Origin: an uncultured Myxococcales bacterium
Lineage (GTDB): Bacteria > Myxococcota_A > UBA9042
Direction: 5' to 3'
Assembly: GCA_903883645.1 (NCBI GenBank)
Contig: CAISBR010000129.1
Location: 1-34,170 of the forward strand
Length of the DNA: 34,170 bases
Positions 22,992 through 34,170 of the stretch are shown here, in pieces. A model generated the notes under the pieces. That model had not been told where the DNA came from. It worked only from the letters and a program-made list of their open reading frames with translations, and searched no databases. A program made the translations under genes and the position numbers. The stretch's first letter is position 1. Each line of letters opens with the position of its first letter.

Positions 22992-23947
22992 CCGCCGACC
23001 GTCGCGCCGCCGCCATCGATGCTGTGGCGATTACCGCAGCGGTGGCGATCGCGCTAGCCCTGGGCGAATTTCTTGCACAACTGGGCGGTATTTGGGCCAG
23101 CGCGGCGGGGCTAATTTCGGCTGGCGCCATGGTCGGGCTACCGCTGCTTTGGACACAACATCGCAAGCTAACTGGGGATATTCTCGCGGTCGATCCGCCA
23201 CTGCTGCGCTCGGCCTGGCACGGTGTGGCGGTGGCCCTGGTCGTGCTGCCAATCTACGCCATGGGCTTTGATGCCTGGCAAACCCATGTTTTACATAAGC
23301 AACGCGGTTCCGGCATCGGTCTCCTGAGCCCGGGTCTCGACTGGCAGGGCGAGCCGGCGCGCGGCGTGCCCTTGGCCATTTCGGAAGCCCGCGATGGCGT
23401 GGTGGTGCATAACCATACGAACCGAGTCCTTGCGGTGCGGGTTGCGGAGCGCCACCGGCCCGTGCCCGCGAGTGGCCGAGTGCGGGTCGAGTTACGGGCC
23501 GGCGAGCGACTCGACGTGGTCGACACGGCCGGCGTGCGCCAATCGGGCGTGCAACTGGGGGCCTCGGGCAGCACTGTCGAGCTGCCTGTCGAGTATGCAC
23601 CCAATTTCTACTGGCTGTTTTTATTACTGATCGTTCAGATAGCCGCCGTAGCCCTGCCCGAAGAGCTGCTCTTTCGCGGCTTCGTCTTGACCCGCCTGCG
23701 CGTGCTGTGGCCGCCGCAACGCAAGCTGCTGGGTGTGCCGTTCGGCCTAGCGCACGTGGGGTCGGCAGCGCTGTTCGCGGTGGTGCATCTGGTGGCGGTG
23801 CCGGCGCCGTTCCGCCTCGCCGTGTTCTTCCCCGGTTTGCTCTTTGCTTGGATTGCAGAGCGCAGCCGCTCGTCGCTCGCCGCCGCGGTAAACCACGCCC
23901 TGTGCAACGCGATGCTGGCGGTACTGCTGCGCCTCTATCCGCCTTAG
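22988..23947 (+). CDS. CPBP family intramembrane glutamic protease
   Basis: A 319-residue membrane protein of the CPBP (Rce1/Abi-type) protease family. Several hydrophobic segments occur: about 10-30, 35-55, 75-95, then 210 to the end. The catalytic motif E225-E-L-L-F-R230 is followed by a His-containing helix (FAVVHLVAVP) and VNHALCN with the third catalytic region. Between the N-terminal and C-terminal membrane parts lies a soluble stretch of about 115 residues (about 96-209) rich in strands, an unusual insertion. Some CPBP proteases in myxobacteria process C-terminal sorting signals; whether this one does is not visible. It starts at GTG, whose last two bases begin the TGA of the preceding PilZ-like gene (4-base overlap), so the two are coupled. 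Motif copy 5 begins immediately after the stop. Confidence 0.85.
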   Translation: MTADRRAAAIDAVAITAAVAIALALGEFLAQLGGIWASAAGLISAGAMVGLPLLWTQHRKLTGDILAVDPPLLRSAWHGVAVALVVLPIYAMGFDAWQTHVLHKQRGSGIGLLSPGLDWQGEPARGVPLAISEARDGVVVHNHTNRVLAVRVAERHRPVPASGRVRVELRAGERLDVVDTAGVRQSGVQLGASGSTVELPVEYAPNFYWLFLLLIVQIAAVALPEELLFRGFVLTRLRVLWPPQRKLLGVPFGLAHVGSAALFAVVHLVAVPAPFRLAVFFPGLLFAWIAERSRSSLAAAVNHALCNAMLAVLLRLYPP

Positions 23948-23976
23948 TAGCATCCTTTTTCTACTTATTGTAATGC
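23948..23976 (+). repeat. Copy 5 of the 29-base intergenic 3' motif
   Basis: TAGCATCCTTTTTCTAC, five bases, then GTAATGC, a diverged tail. It abuts the protease stop codon (TAGTAG). A GGCGG/CCGCC stem in the last codons (23917-23943) sits just upstream, so this copy too could act in transcript ending. There is no partner 155 bases downstream, where uvrA coding begins. The rest of the gap before uvrA is AT-richer but yields no clear promoter or LexA box. Confidence 0.65.
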
Positions 23977-24071
23977 TTAATCTTTCTAACTAGCAGCCCG
24001 GCGCCACACTCGACACTTGTTCAGCCAATCGCTACCCTGCCCACCCGCGCCCGCCGGCGCAGCCCAGGCCC

Positions 24072-26975
<2,904 letters not shown>

Positions 26976-26988
26976 GGCCTTGCGCCCG

Positions 26989-27924
26989 CTAGAACAAATC
27001 GCTAATCGAGTCGCCGTCGTGGATGCGCCGAATCGCCTTGGCAAACAGCGGCGCCACGCTCAGGGTGGTAATACGTGCGCTCTGCTTGTCGCGCAGCGGA
27101 ATCGTATCCGTAACAATCACTTGGCTGATCGACGAGGCATTGATGCGGTCGATCGCCGGCCCGCACAGCACGCCGTGGGTGGCGACGACGCGCACCGATA
27201 AGGCCCCGCGCGACATCAAGAAGTTGGTCGCCTCGATGATGGTGCCGCCGGTCGAGATCTCGTCGTCGACGATGATGGCGTGCTTGCCGGTCACTTCGCC
27301 GATGAGGTTGGTGGCCACGGCGCGGTCGTCGTTGCCATAGCGGCGCTTGTCGACCACTGCGACGGGCAAGTGCAAGATATTCGCAAACTTACCAATATCC
27401 TTAGCCTCGCCCACATCGCCGGCCACTAGCACGCAGTCGCTCAGGTCCCAGGTCTGCATGTGATCGCACAGCACCGGCGCGCCCATCAGCTGGTCGACCG
27501 GAATGCGAAAAAACCCTTGAATCTGCGGCGAGTGCAGGTCCATGGTCAGCACCCGGTCCGCACCGGCAGTCTGCAGCAAGTCGGCCACGAGGCGCGCGGT
27601 TATCGAGATGCGCGGTTGGTCCTTCTTGTCCGACCGCGAGTACGGCAGGTAGGGCAGCACCACCGTAACCCGCGCTGCCGAGGCACCTTTCAGCGCATCG
27701 ACGGCGATCATGGTCTCGATCAGTGCCTCGTTCACGGGAGGCGCCGAAGTCTGCACGTAGAACACGTCGCACTCGCGCACGTTCTCGGCGATCTTGACCA
27801 TCAAATTCTCGTTGGCAAACCGGATGGTCTCGCTTTTCGAGAGCGGCAAGTCGAGGTGCTTGCAGATGTCGAGCGCCAGCTGGGGGTGGCTGGTGCCAGC
27901 AAAGATCTTGAGGCGGGTGTTCAT
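26989..27924 (-). CDS. prs: Ribose-phosphate pyrophosphokinase
   Basis: A 311-residue enzyme that makes PRPP from ribose-5-phosphate and ATP for nucleotide, His and Trp synthesis. Family landmarks are KIFAGTSHPQLA, VFYVQTSAPPVNEALIE, LPYLPYSRSDKKDQPRISITARLVADLL, LTMDLHSPQIQGFF and the PRPP loop IVDDEISTGGTI. Several are atypical: classical bacterial enzymes have DDMIDTGGT and PYxxYARQDRK. This suggests a divergent clade, with allosteric or nucleotide specificity perhaps altered. GGAG precedes the ATG. It follows argG by 30 bases and is probably co-transcribed with it. Confidence 0.92.
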   Translation of the reverse strand: MNTRLKIFAGTSHPQLALDICKHLDLPLSKSETIRFANENLMVKIAENVRECDVFYVQTSAPPVNEALIETMIAVDALKGASAARVTVVLPYLPYSRSDKKDQPRISITARLVADLLQTAGADRVLTMDLHSPQIQGFFRIPVDQLMGAPVLCDHMQTWDLSDCVLVAGDVGEAKDIGKFANILHLPVAVVDKRRYGNDDRAVATNLIGEVTGKHAIIVDDEISTGGTIIEATNFLMSRGALSVRVVATHGVLCGPAIDRINASSISQVIVTDTIPLRDKQSARITTLSVAPLFAKAIRRIHDGDSISDLF

Positions 27925-27954
27925 CGGGGTCTCCAGGGGGGCAGGCTGGGGGCT

Positions 27955-29223
<1,269 letters not shown>

Positions 29224-29346
29224 TGCTCTGTCTCGCGGGCCCCGTTTGGGCCGATTCTCTTTGCTGTGGATGGGATTAGCGCAGTTGATGTGCCGCATGG
29301 ACCCTTGCGGCCGGCGCCGCAGTGTCCGATCCTTAGGGCCATGCCG

Positions 29347-30564
29347 TCAAGGCGCACACCGAATTGGCTGCCCCCAGCACCACACCTTATTGGGTAGGGT
29401 TTCAAGTTGTTCCGTGGGCTTAGCGAGCAGGCCGTGCAGAGCCGCGGCGACCCCTGTGCCCAGTCTGGGCAGCGCCACCACGTGCGCCGGCGCCCCCACT
29501 GCAAGCGTGCCCAAGCCGGCCAGCTGCGGGTCGAATTGGCTGAGCCAGTGGCCCGGAATCGCCGTCGCCCGGCACAGGGCCTCACTGGCCGCAATGGTCG
29601 CAAAGCCTTGATGCACCTGCATAAACGCCGCCATCGCATCGAGCAACGCCAACCGCGGCCCCGCGCCCACATCGCTCGCCAGCACCCACGGCACCTGCGC
29701 CTCGCGCAGCCGTTCAAGCGGCATCCGCCCCGAGCTCAGCGCCACATTGCTGGTCGGGCAGTGGGCGATCAGCGTCTGCGTCTGCGCAAGCCGATTAAGC
29801 TCTCGATCCGACAGGTGAATTCCGTGCGCCAGCACCGTTCGCGGCCCCAGCAGCCCGGCGTGATCGTACACATCCAGGTAGTCGCACGCATCGGGAAAGA
29901 GCTGCTGCACCCACGCCATTTCATCTACATTTTCGCTAAGATGCGACTGGACTGGCGACGCCAAGTGCCGGGCGACCTTGCCGCATTCGGCCAACCCCGC
30001 CTCGCTCAGATTGGGCGCAAAACGCGGCGTCACCGCAAAGCCGTGCGGCCCGTGCGCTTGCAGATCGGCCAGCAGCTCGGCCGCCGGCGTTAGCAAAACC
30101 TCGGGAGCATTGCGCTCCATCAGCGCCGGGCCTTCGAGCCAGCCGCGCGGCGCCACGCTCGCAAATACGCGACTCGCTTGAGCAAACGGCGCGCCAAAGA
30201 ACAGCCCCGCGCACGTACCCGCCCGCTGCGCCGCGGCCACAAAGCGCTGGGCATACTGCAACGCCGCATCTTTGCTAGCGAACTCCGCCTCAGCTGGCCA
30301 GATCGACTCGCGCAGCCAAGGGAGCAGCGCCCCACTGAAGTGCCCGCGCACATGCGCCTGCGGCCAGTGGATATGCAGGTCGACAAACCCCGGAAGCAGC
30401 ACCGGACTCTGCAGCGGCGGATCGCCAGCTAGCTCTTGAATTTCATTAATCTTGCCGTGCTGCCAAGCGATGCGCGCGTGGTGCAGATAGCCCACCTGCC
30501 CATCGATGGCGGGCAGCAGCACCGAGCCGACGACCTCGCCCGCTGCCGCATGGGTTGCAGACAC
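29347..30564 (-). CDS. guaD: Guanine deaminase (amidohydrolase)
   Basis: A 405-residue metal-dependent amidohydrolase that would convert guanine to xanthine in purine salvage or breakdown. The zinc motif is PGFVDLHIHWPQ (His64, His66). Guanine-deaminase landmarks follow: VQSHLSENVDEMAWVQQLFPD, YLDVYDHAGLLGPRTVLAHGIHLSD, AHCPTSNVALSSG and the final metal Asp in ASDVGAG. The start is GTG at 30564 in a gap of only 14 bases after the TPR gene stop; an ATG nearby is out of frame. Shine-Dalgarno is poor, so translational coupling is likely. It is the last gene of the operon that begins with the aconitase-type gene. Confidence 0.88.
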   Translation of the reverse strand: MSATHAAAGEVVGSVLLPAIDGQVGYLHHARIAWQHGKINEIQELAGDPPLQSPVLLPGFVDLHIHWPQAHVRGHFSGALLPWLRESIWPAEAEFASKDAALQYAQRFVAAAQRAGTCAGLFFGAPFAQASRVFASVAPRGWLEGPALMERNAPEVLLTPAAELLADLQAHGPHGFAVTPRFAPNLSEAGLAECGKVARHLASPVQSHLSENVDEMAWVQQLFPDACDYLDVYDHAGLLGPRTVLAHGIHLSDRELNRLAQTQTLIAHCPTSNVALSSGRMPLERLREAQVPWVLASDVGAGPRLALLDAMAAFMQVHQGFATIAASEALCRATAIPGHWLSQFDPQLAGLGTLAVGAPAHVVALPRLGTGVAAALHGLLAKPTEQLETLPNKVWCWGQPIRCAP

Positions 30565-30578
30565 CAGGAAGGACTCGC

Positions 30579-32054
30579 CTATTTCGGGCCTCGCTTGGCT
30601 TTGGCGGGCTTAGCTGGCTTAGCACCCTTAGCAGGCTTGGCAGACTTGCTCGTTTTGCCTTTCGCTGCCTTGCCTTTGCTGCCCTTGCTCGCGGCGGGTG
30701 GCGGCGGCGGCTCTTCGACCTTGGGCGGCGGACCGGGCAGCTCAGCCTCGACTTGATCGACCAGCGCCGGCCGCGGATGCAGCCCAGGGTCAAAGGCCAT
30801 GCGCAGCTGGTGGCGCACCTCAGCGCGACGCTTGTCGACAAAGAGCTTTAGGTCCGCGTTGTCGGCGAGCCAAGCCGGCGGCGGCGGCAGTCCGGCCAAA
30901 CGGCGCGCTTCGCTAATGCGATTGAGCTGATACGAGGCATCGGCCAGGCCCTTTTTCGCTGCGTCAAAGCTCGCGCGGGCCTTGAGCGCCTTGTCGAACC
31001 ACTCGGCCGCCTTGCTGTACTGGGCGTCGCGCAAAGCCAATTCGCCGGCCAGCCACAGCAGCACGGCCCCCGGCGGCGGAGCCTCGACCGCGGGCTTGGT
31101 CGGCAGGGCCGCCGCCACCAGCTGCCGCGCCAAGACCAAGTCGTCGGCCAGCAGCGCCCGGCCGATCGCCTGCTCTGGCACTTCGTCAAACTGTTTAAAG
31201 TCGATGCTTTGCCCCTCTGTGCCCAAGGTCCGCAGCGCCCTGGCCACGGTCGCCAGCGCCATCAGCGACGCCTGGTGATTCGGCTCAAGCGCCAGCGCCT
31301 GTTGCAGCGCCGTGTGGCAGCCCAGCAGCTCGCCCGCACCCAGCCGAGCCATCGCCAGCCGGTAGGCGCGGTCGGCATTGGGCTCGGTCTGCAGCGCCAG
31401 CTCGAACCAAACTTCCGAATCAGTAGAGCGTTTTTCGGCAAACAGTGCCTTACCCTCGGCGTCCATCTGCCCGGCACTCAGCTGGCCACTTTGGGCGGCC
31501 GTACGCACCTGTTGGCAACGATCCGTAAGCCATTTCCCAAGTTCTGTGCCCTGCGTGCGCCCAATAGCCGCGTCACACGTCGCCGCCGCCGCCGGCCACT
31601 GCCCCAGCATCGTCTGGCAAAGCAACTGACCTTTCAAGGCCTTGGCCCGATCTGCGTCGTCGCTGAGCAGCTTTTGATAGTGGGGCAGCGCCTCGGGGCA
31701 GCGATCTTCAGCGCGGAGCAGGTCCGCCAGCGCCTGCCGCGACTCGGCAAGATTGGGCTCGGTGCGCAGCCCTGCCTCAAATTGCTCACGCGCATCGCGC
31801 AGTTGCCCGTGCACCGCGTACAGCACACCCAGCTCGTGGTGGCCGCGCGCATCGTCGGGATGGGCCGCCAAATGGTCGAGCAAAAGCTTGGCAGCCTTGG
31901 TAAAATCGCCTGTCTTGCGCGCCTGCTGGGCCTGGGCAAGCGGGTCTGCGGGGTCTTGTGCCCACGCCGGCAGCGCCGCCAGGCCAACGCTCGCCGCAAC
32001 AAGCCCGACCACCAGCCGCTGGCTCCACTGCCCAAGGGTGTTTTTCGCGCCCAT
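30579..32054 (-). CDS. Exported TPR protein with Lys/Ala/Pro-rich tail
   Basis: A 491-residue protein with a Sec signal peptide (LVVGLVAASVGLAALPAWAQD) and at least five tetratricopeptide-type helical repeats: ARKTGDFTKAAKLLLDHLAAHPDD, ELGVLYAVHGQLRDAREQFEAGLRTEPN, and AEWFDKALKARASFDAAKKGL among them. Residues from about 440 form a tail of Pro then Lys/Ala/Pro repeats (SAKPAKGAKPAKPAKAK), strongly basic and probably disordered, which could bind peptidoglycan, DNA or acidic surfaces. It is likely periplasmic. GAGG lies 5 bases before the ATG. It follows the aconitase-type gene by 27 bases. Specific function unknown. Confidence 0.82.
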   Translation of the reverse strand: MGAKNTLGQWSQRLVVGLVAASVGLAALPAWAQDPADPLAQAQQARKTGDFTKAAKLLLDHLAAHPDDARGHHELGVLYAVHGQLRDAREQFEAGLRTEPNLAESRQALADLLRAEDRCPEALPHYQKLLSDDADRAKALKGQLLCQTMLGQWPAAAATCDAAIGRTQGTELGKWLTDRCQQVRTAAQSGQLSAGQMDAEGKALFAEKRSTDSEVWFELALQTEPNADRAYRLAMARLGAGELLGCHTALQQALALEPNHQASLMALATVARALRTLGTEGQSIDFKQFDEVPEQAIGRALLADDLVLARQLVAAALPTKPAVEAPPPGAVLLWLAGELALRDAQYSKAAEWFDKALKARASFDAAKKGLADASYQLNRISEARRLAGLPPPPAWLADNADLKLFVDKRRAEVRHQLRMAFDPGLHPRPALVDQVEAELPGPPPKVEEPPPPPAASKGSKGKAAKGKTSKSAKPAKGAKPAKPAKAKRGPK

Positions 32055-32081
32055 ACTGGCCTCACTTGGCCGAATTTGCCG

Positions 32082-34088
32082 CTAAATCTGCTCGGGCGAG
32101 CCAATGTGGCCGAGCACCGCCGACGCCGCCACCACCAGTGGACTGGCCAAGTACACCTTACCCGGTCCAGAGCGACCTGGAAAGTTGCGATTGATCGCCG
32201 AAATCGTCACATGCTCCGCCGTCTTACTCACGCCCGGCCCCGCATTGATGCACGCACCACAGCTGGGGTCGATGATCTGCGCACCGGCCTGGGTAAAGAT
32301 CGCCGGATAGCCCTGCGACACCGCGTATTGCTTGATCTTTTGGCTGCCGTACTGAATAAAAAGCTCTACGCCCTCGTGGACTTTCTTGCCCTTGTCGAGC
32401 GCCTGGCGCAGCACCGAAGCATACATGTCCATGTCGGCCATCTTGCCGCCGGTGCACGAGCCGCCGTACGCCAAGTTGATCGCCACCGGCTCGGCGCCCA
32501 GCTCGGGCAGCGTCACGCCGTTGCGCGGGTCGCCCGGGGTCGCCACCATGTAATCCAGCGCATCTAGGTCGATTTCAAAGCTCGCCAGGTACTGCGCACC
32601 CGCGTCACTGCGGTACAGCAGGGGTCGCAGCGCCTGCGTATCCAAACCCGGGCGGATCTTGGCGAGCCACTGCAGCGTGACCTCGTCGGCCTCGACAATC
32701 CCAGTGGTTGCGCCGGCTTCGACCGCCATGTTGGTCAGCGTCGCGCGCTCGTCCATTTGCAGCGCCTGCACGCCCGGCCCACAGAATTCAAGAACCTTGC
32801 CAATGGCTTTGCCGTCACGAATAAACGGCGTGGCCATGATGCGCAAGATGATGTCTTTGGCGGCGACGCCCGGCTTGAGCGTACCCGTCACGTGGAAGCG
32901 CACGGTCTCGGGCACCGTGACGCGAATATCCTTGGTATACCAAGTGTTGGCCATATCTGTCGAGCCCACACCAAAGGCAAAGGTACCGATCGCGCCCGCA
33001 GTGCAGGTGTGCGAGTCGGTGCCGACCACGATGTCGCCCGGCAGCGCCAAGTCTTCGAGCACTGCGTTGTGGCAGATGGCCTCGGAGCCCGAGCCGTCGG
33101 CGTTCTCGTCGTACAGGCGAATGCCCTGCTCTGCACAGAATTGCCGCTGAATGATGCCGAGTTGCGCTGCCACGGGCGCTAGACCCATCGCCTTGTGCTT
33201 CTCGCTCATCACCTTAGACAAAAACGTGAGGTGATCGCGAAAGGCGTAGATGCTGCCTACGTCTTTGACCTTGGCGTCTTGCCCCAACGCGGCCTTGAAG
33301 CTCGCCTGCGCCATCGCGGTGGTGTAGTCGTGGCTAAACCGCACGTCGCTGCGCACAAACACCGCTTGGCCGGGTTTTACAGCGGGCACGCCCACTTGGC
33401 CGGTGCTAGCATCGACAATCGTGCCCGCGGCGATCACTTTTTCGACCAGCGTCATCGGCCGCGCCAAAGTAGTGGGCACGGGCGGCTTGATCTCGCCCTT
33501 GAGCCGCGCGCTATTGTAGTTAAACAGGCCGCCGCGCTCGACAATTTCGGCCGCCACAGGGTCTAGGCCCGCCGTGAACTCGCTGACCGGGATCGCCTCG
33601 CCGGCCAAGATGCGCGGGATCAGGCCAAAGTCGTAGCTGTTGTAAAGCCCAATGTTTTGGCTGTTTTGCCCGTAGATCTTCTCGATGGTCTGGGCGATCA
33701 CCAGCCGCACGCCCGCAGCCTGCTCGCTGTACGGCGCGGTCTCGCGCGAGCTGCCGCAGCCCTTGGACTTGCCCGAGACGATGACCGCAAAGTCGCCGTT
33801 CTTGATGCTGTTCTTCTCGATGACGCCGCCGCGCAGGCCCACCAGCGAGTAGTCGCCCAGCGTCTCGTCAAAGTAGAAGCACACCCAGCCCGGGGTGATC
33901 TCGTCGGTCGAGATGTTGTCGATGAGCTTAAGGCTCGGGTCCCAGCCCACGTTTTCGCCGGCCAGCTGGCGGCGCACGAGCTCCAGATCCTCGTAAAGAT
34001 AGAGGATACTACCCGTAAAGCGCACAGCTGGGCGGCCATCGGGCGTGGTGGTGAACTGCAGGTGCGGGTCGTGGGCAATCGCGGTCAT
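32082..34088 (-). CDS. Fused aconitase/isopropylmalate-dehydratase-type hydro-lyase
   Basis: A single-chain [4Fe-4S] hydro-lyase of about 668 residues in which the swivel (LeuD-like) domain comes first (LIDNISTDEITPGW, LVGLRGG, SGKSKGCGSSRETAPYSEQAAGVRLV). The catalytic LeuC-like part follows from about 200 (SHDYTTAM, HNAVLEDLALPGDIVVGTDSHTC, GKVLEFCGPGV, RATLTNMAVEAGATTGIV, INRNFPGRSGPGKVYLASP). The cluster Cys are about residues 362 (SHTC), 610 and 613 (PSCGACINAG). This order is the reverse of classical aconitase. The substrate, whether citrate, isopropylmalate or homocitrate type, cannot be told from sequence alone. ATG at 34088 matches where such proteins usually start, but the frame stays open to the window edge (residues RPPFDILRDHGIL), so the true start may lie outside. 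It leads the operon with the TPR gene and guaD. Confidence 0.85.
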   Translation of the reverse strand: MTAIAHDPHLQFTTTPDGRPAVRFTGSILYLYEDLELVRRQLAGENVGWDPSLKLIDNISTDEITPGWVCFYFDETLGDYSLVGLRGGVIEKNSIKNGDFAVIVSGKSKGCGSSRETAPYSEQAAGVRLVIAQTIEKIYGQNSQNIGLYNSYDFGLIPRILAGEAIPVSEFTAGLDPVAAEIVERGGLFNYNSARLKGEIKPPVPTTLARPMTLVEKVIAAGTIVDASTGQVGVPAVKPGQAVFVRSDVRFSHDYTTAMAQASFKAALGQDAKVKDVGSIYAFRDHLTFLSKVMSEKHKAMGLAPVAAQLGIIQRQFCAEQGIRLYDENADGSGSEAICHNAVLEDLALPGDIVVGTDSHTCTAGAIGTFAFGVGSTDMANTWYTKDIRVTVPETVRFHVTGTLKPGVAAKDIILRIMATPFIRDGKAIGKVLEFCGPGVQALQMDERATLTNMAVEAGATTGIVEADEVTLQWLAKIRPGLDTQALRPLLYRSDAGAQYLASFEIDLDALDYMVATPGDPRNGVTLPELGAEPVAINLAYGGSCTGGKMADMDMYASVLRQALDKGKKVHEGVELFIQYGSQKIKQYAVSQGYPAIFTQAGAQIIDPSCGACINAGPGVSKTAEHVTISAINRNFPGRSGPGKVYLASPLVVAASAVLGHIGSPEQI

Positions 34089-34170
34089 GGCGCTCAACGG
34101 CCGGGCGTCGATTCCGGCGGGCGGCGGCAAGATACCATGATCGCGCAAGATGTCGAACGGCGGCCGATCG

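Noticed and set aside
23977..24071. LexA/SOS box for uvrA
   Set aside because: No CTG-N10-CAG or other known SOS box could be seen in the gap.
34089..34170. Upstream in-frame extension of the hydro-lyase
   Set aside because: Coding-like residues continue to the edge, but the start cannot be decided without sequence beyond the window, so ATG 34088 was used.

Overview
This is an ordinary chromosomal window from a high-GC, Gram-negative, Myxococcota/'deltaproteobacteria'-like bacterium. The sequence basis for that is strong GC bias at third codon positions, frequent GTG/TTG starts, lipoprotein and Sec signals, a beta-barrel-like protein, PilZ-like proteins, and an rpoN-rapZ pair. The taxonomic placement is inference; there is no rRNA or tRNA to settle it. 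No phage, IS transposase, CRISPR array or RNA gene was recognised. Nearly all reading frames are intact.

Layout. (1) 1-7582, all on the minus strand: a PHA-granule-family small protein, a periplasmic-repeat/beta-barrel protein, then a MoxR ATPase - DUF58 - BatA-like von Willebrand module with tight or overlapping spacing, and last an exported protein of unknown function that has its own good promoter. (2) 7713-8126 (-): a small lipoprotein divergent from 8303-11839 (+), which holds rpoN (sigma-54), rapZ and a MepA-type murein endopeptidase. A consensus-perfect -24/-12 promoter lies directly in front of rpoN. (3) 11936-13477 (+): a PaaZ/BoxD-type aldehyde dehydrogenase converging on a minus-strand zinc-ribbon protein. 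(4) 14469-17016 (+): dnaB (probably leaderless) and a membrane-anchored alpha/beta hydrolase. (5) 17504-21095 (+): a FadN-FadA beta-oxidation pair. (6) 21300-26975 (+): a protein with two PilZ-like ends, a CPBP intramembrane protease that overlaps it by 4 bp, and uvrA. (7) 26989-34170 (-): argG-prs, then an operon of a fused aconitase/isopropylmalate-dehydratase-type enzyme, a TPR protein and guanine deaminase.

The most unusual signal is not a gene. A ~29-base motif (TAGCAKCCWTTTTCTAC, five variable bases, then GAAWTTA-like) occurs six times, always just 3' of a gene and in that gene's orientation. At two unrelated loci it occurs as a pair spaced exactly 155 bases apart with no obvious similarity between the two intervening sequences. 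I do not recognise it as a described element. Further points are the probable sigma-54 autoregulation of rpoN, two insertions in RpoN, an Arg in place of the Walker A Lys of RapZ, an atypical PRPP-loop in Prs, and DnaA-box-like direct repeats between fadN and fadA.
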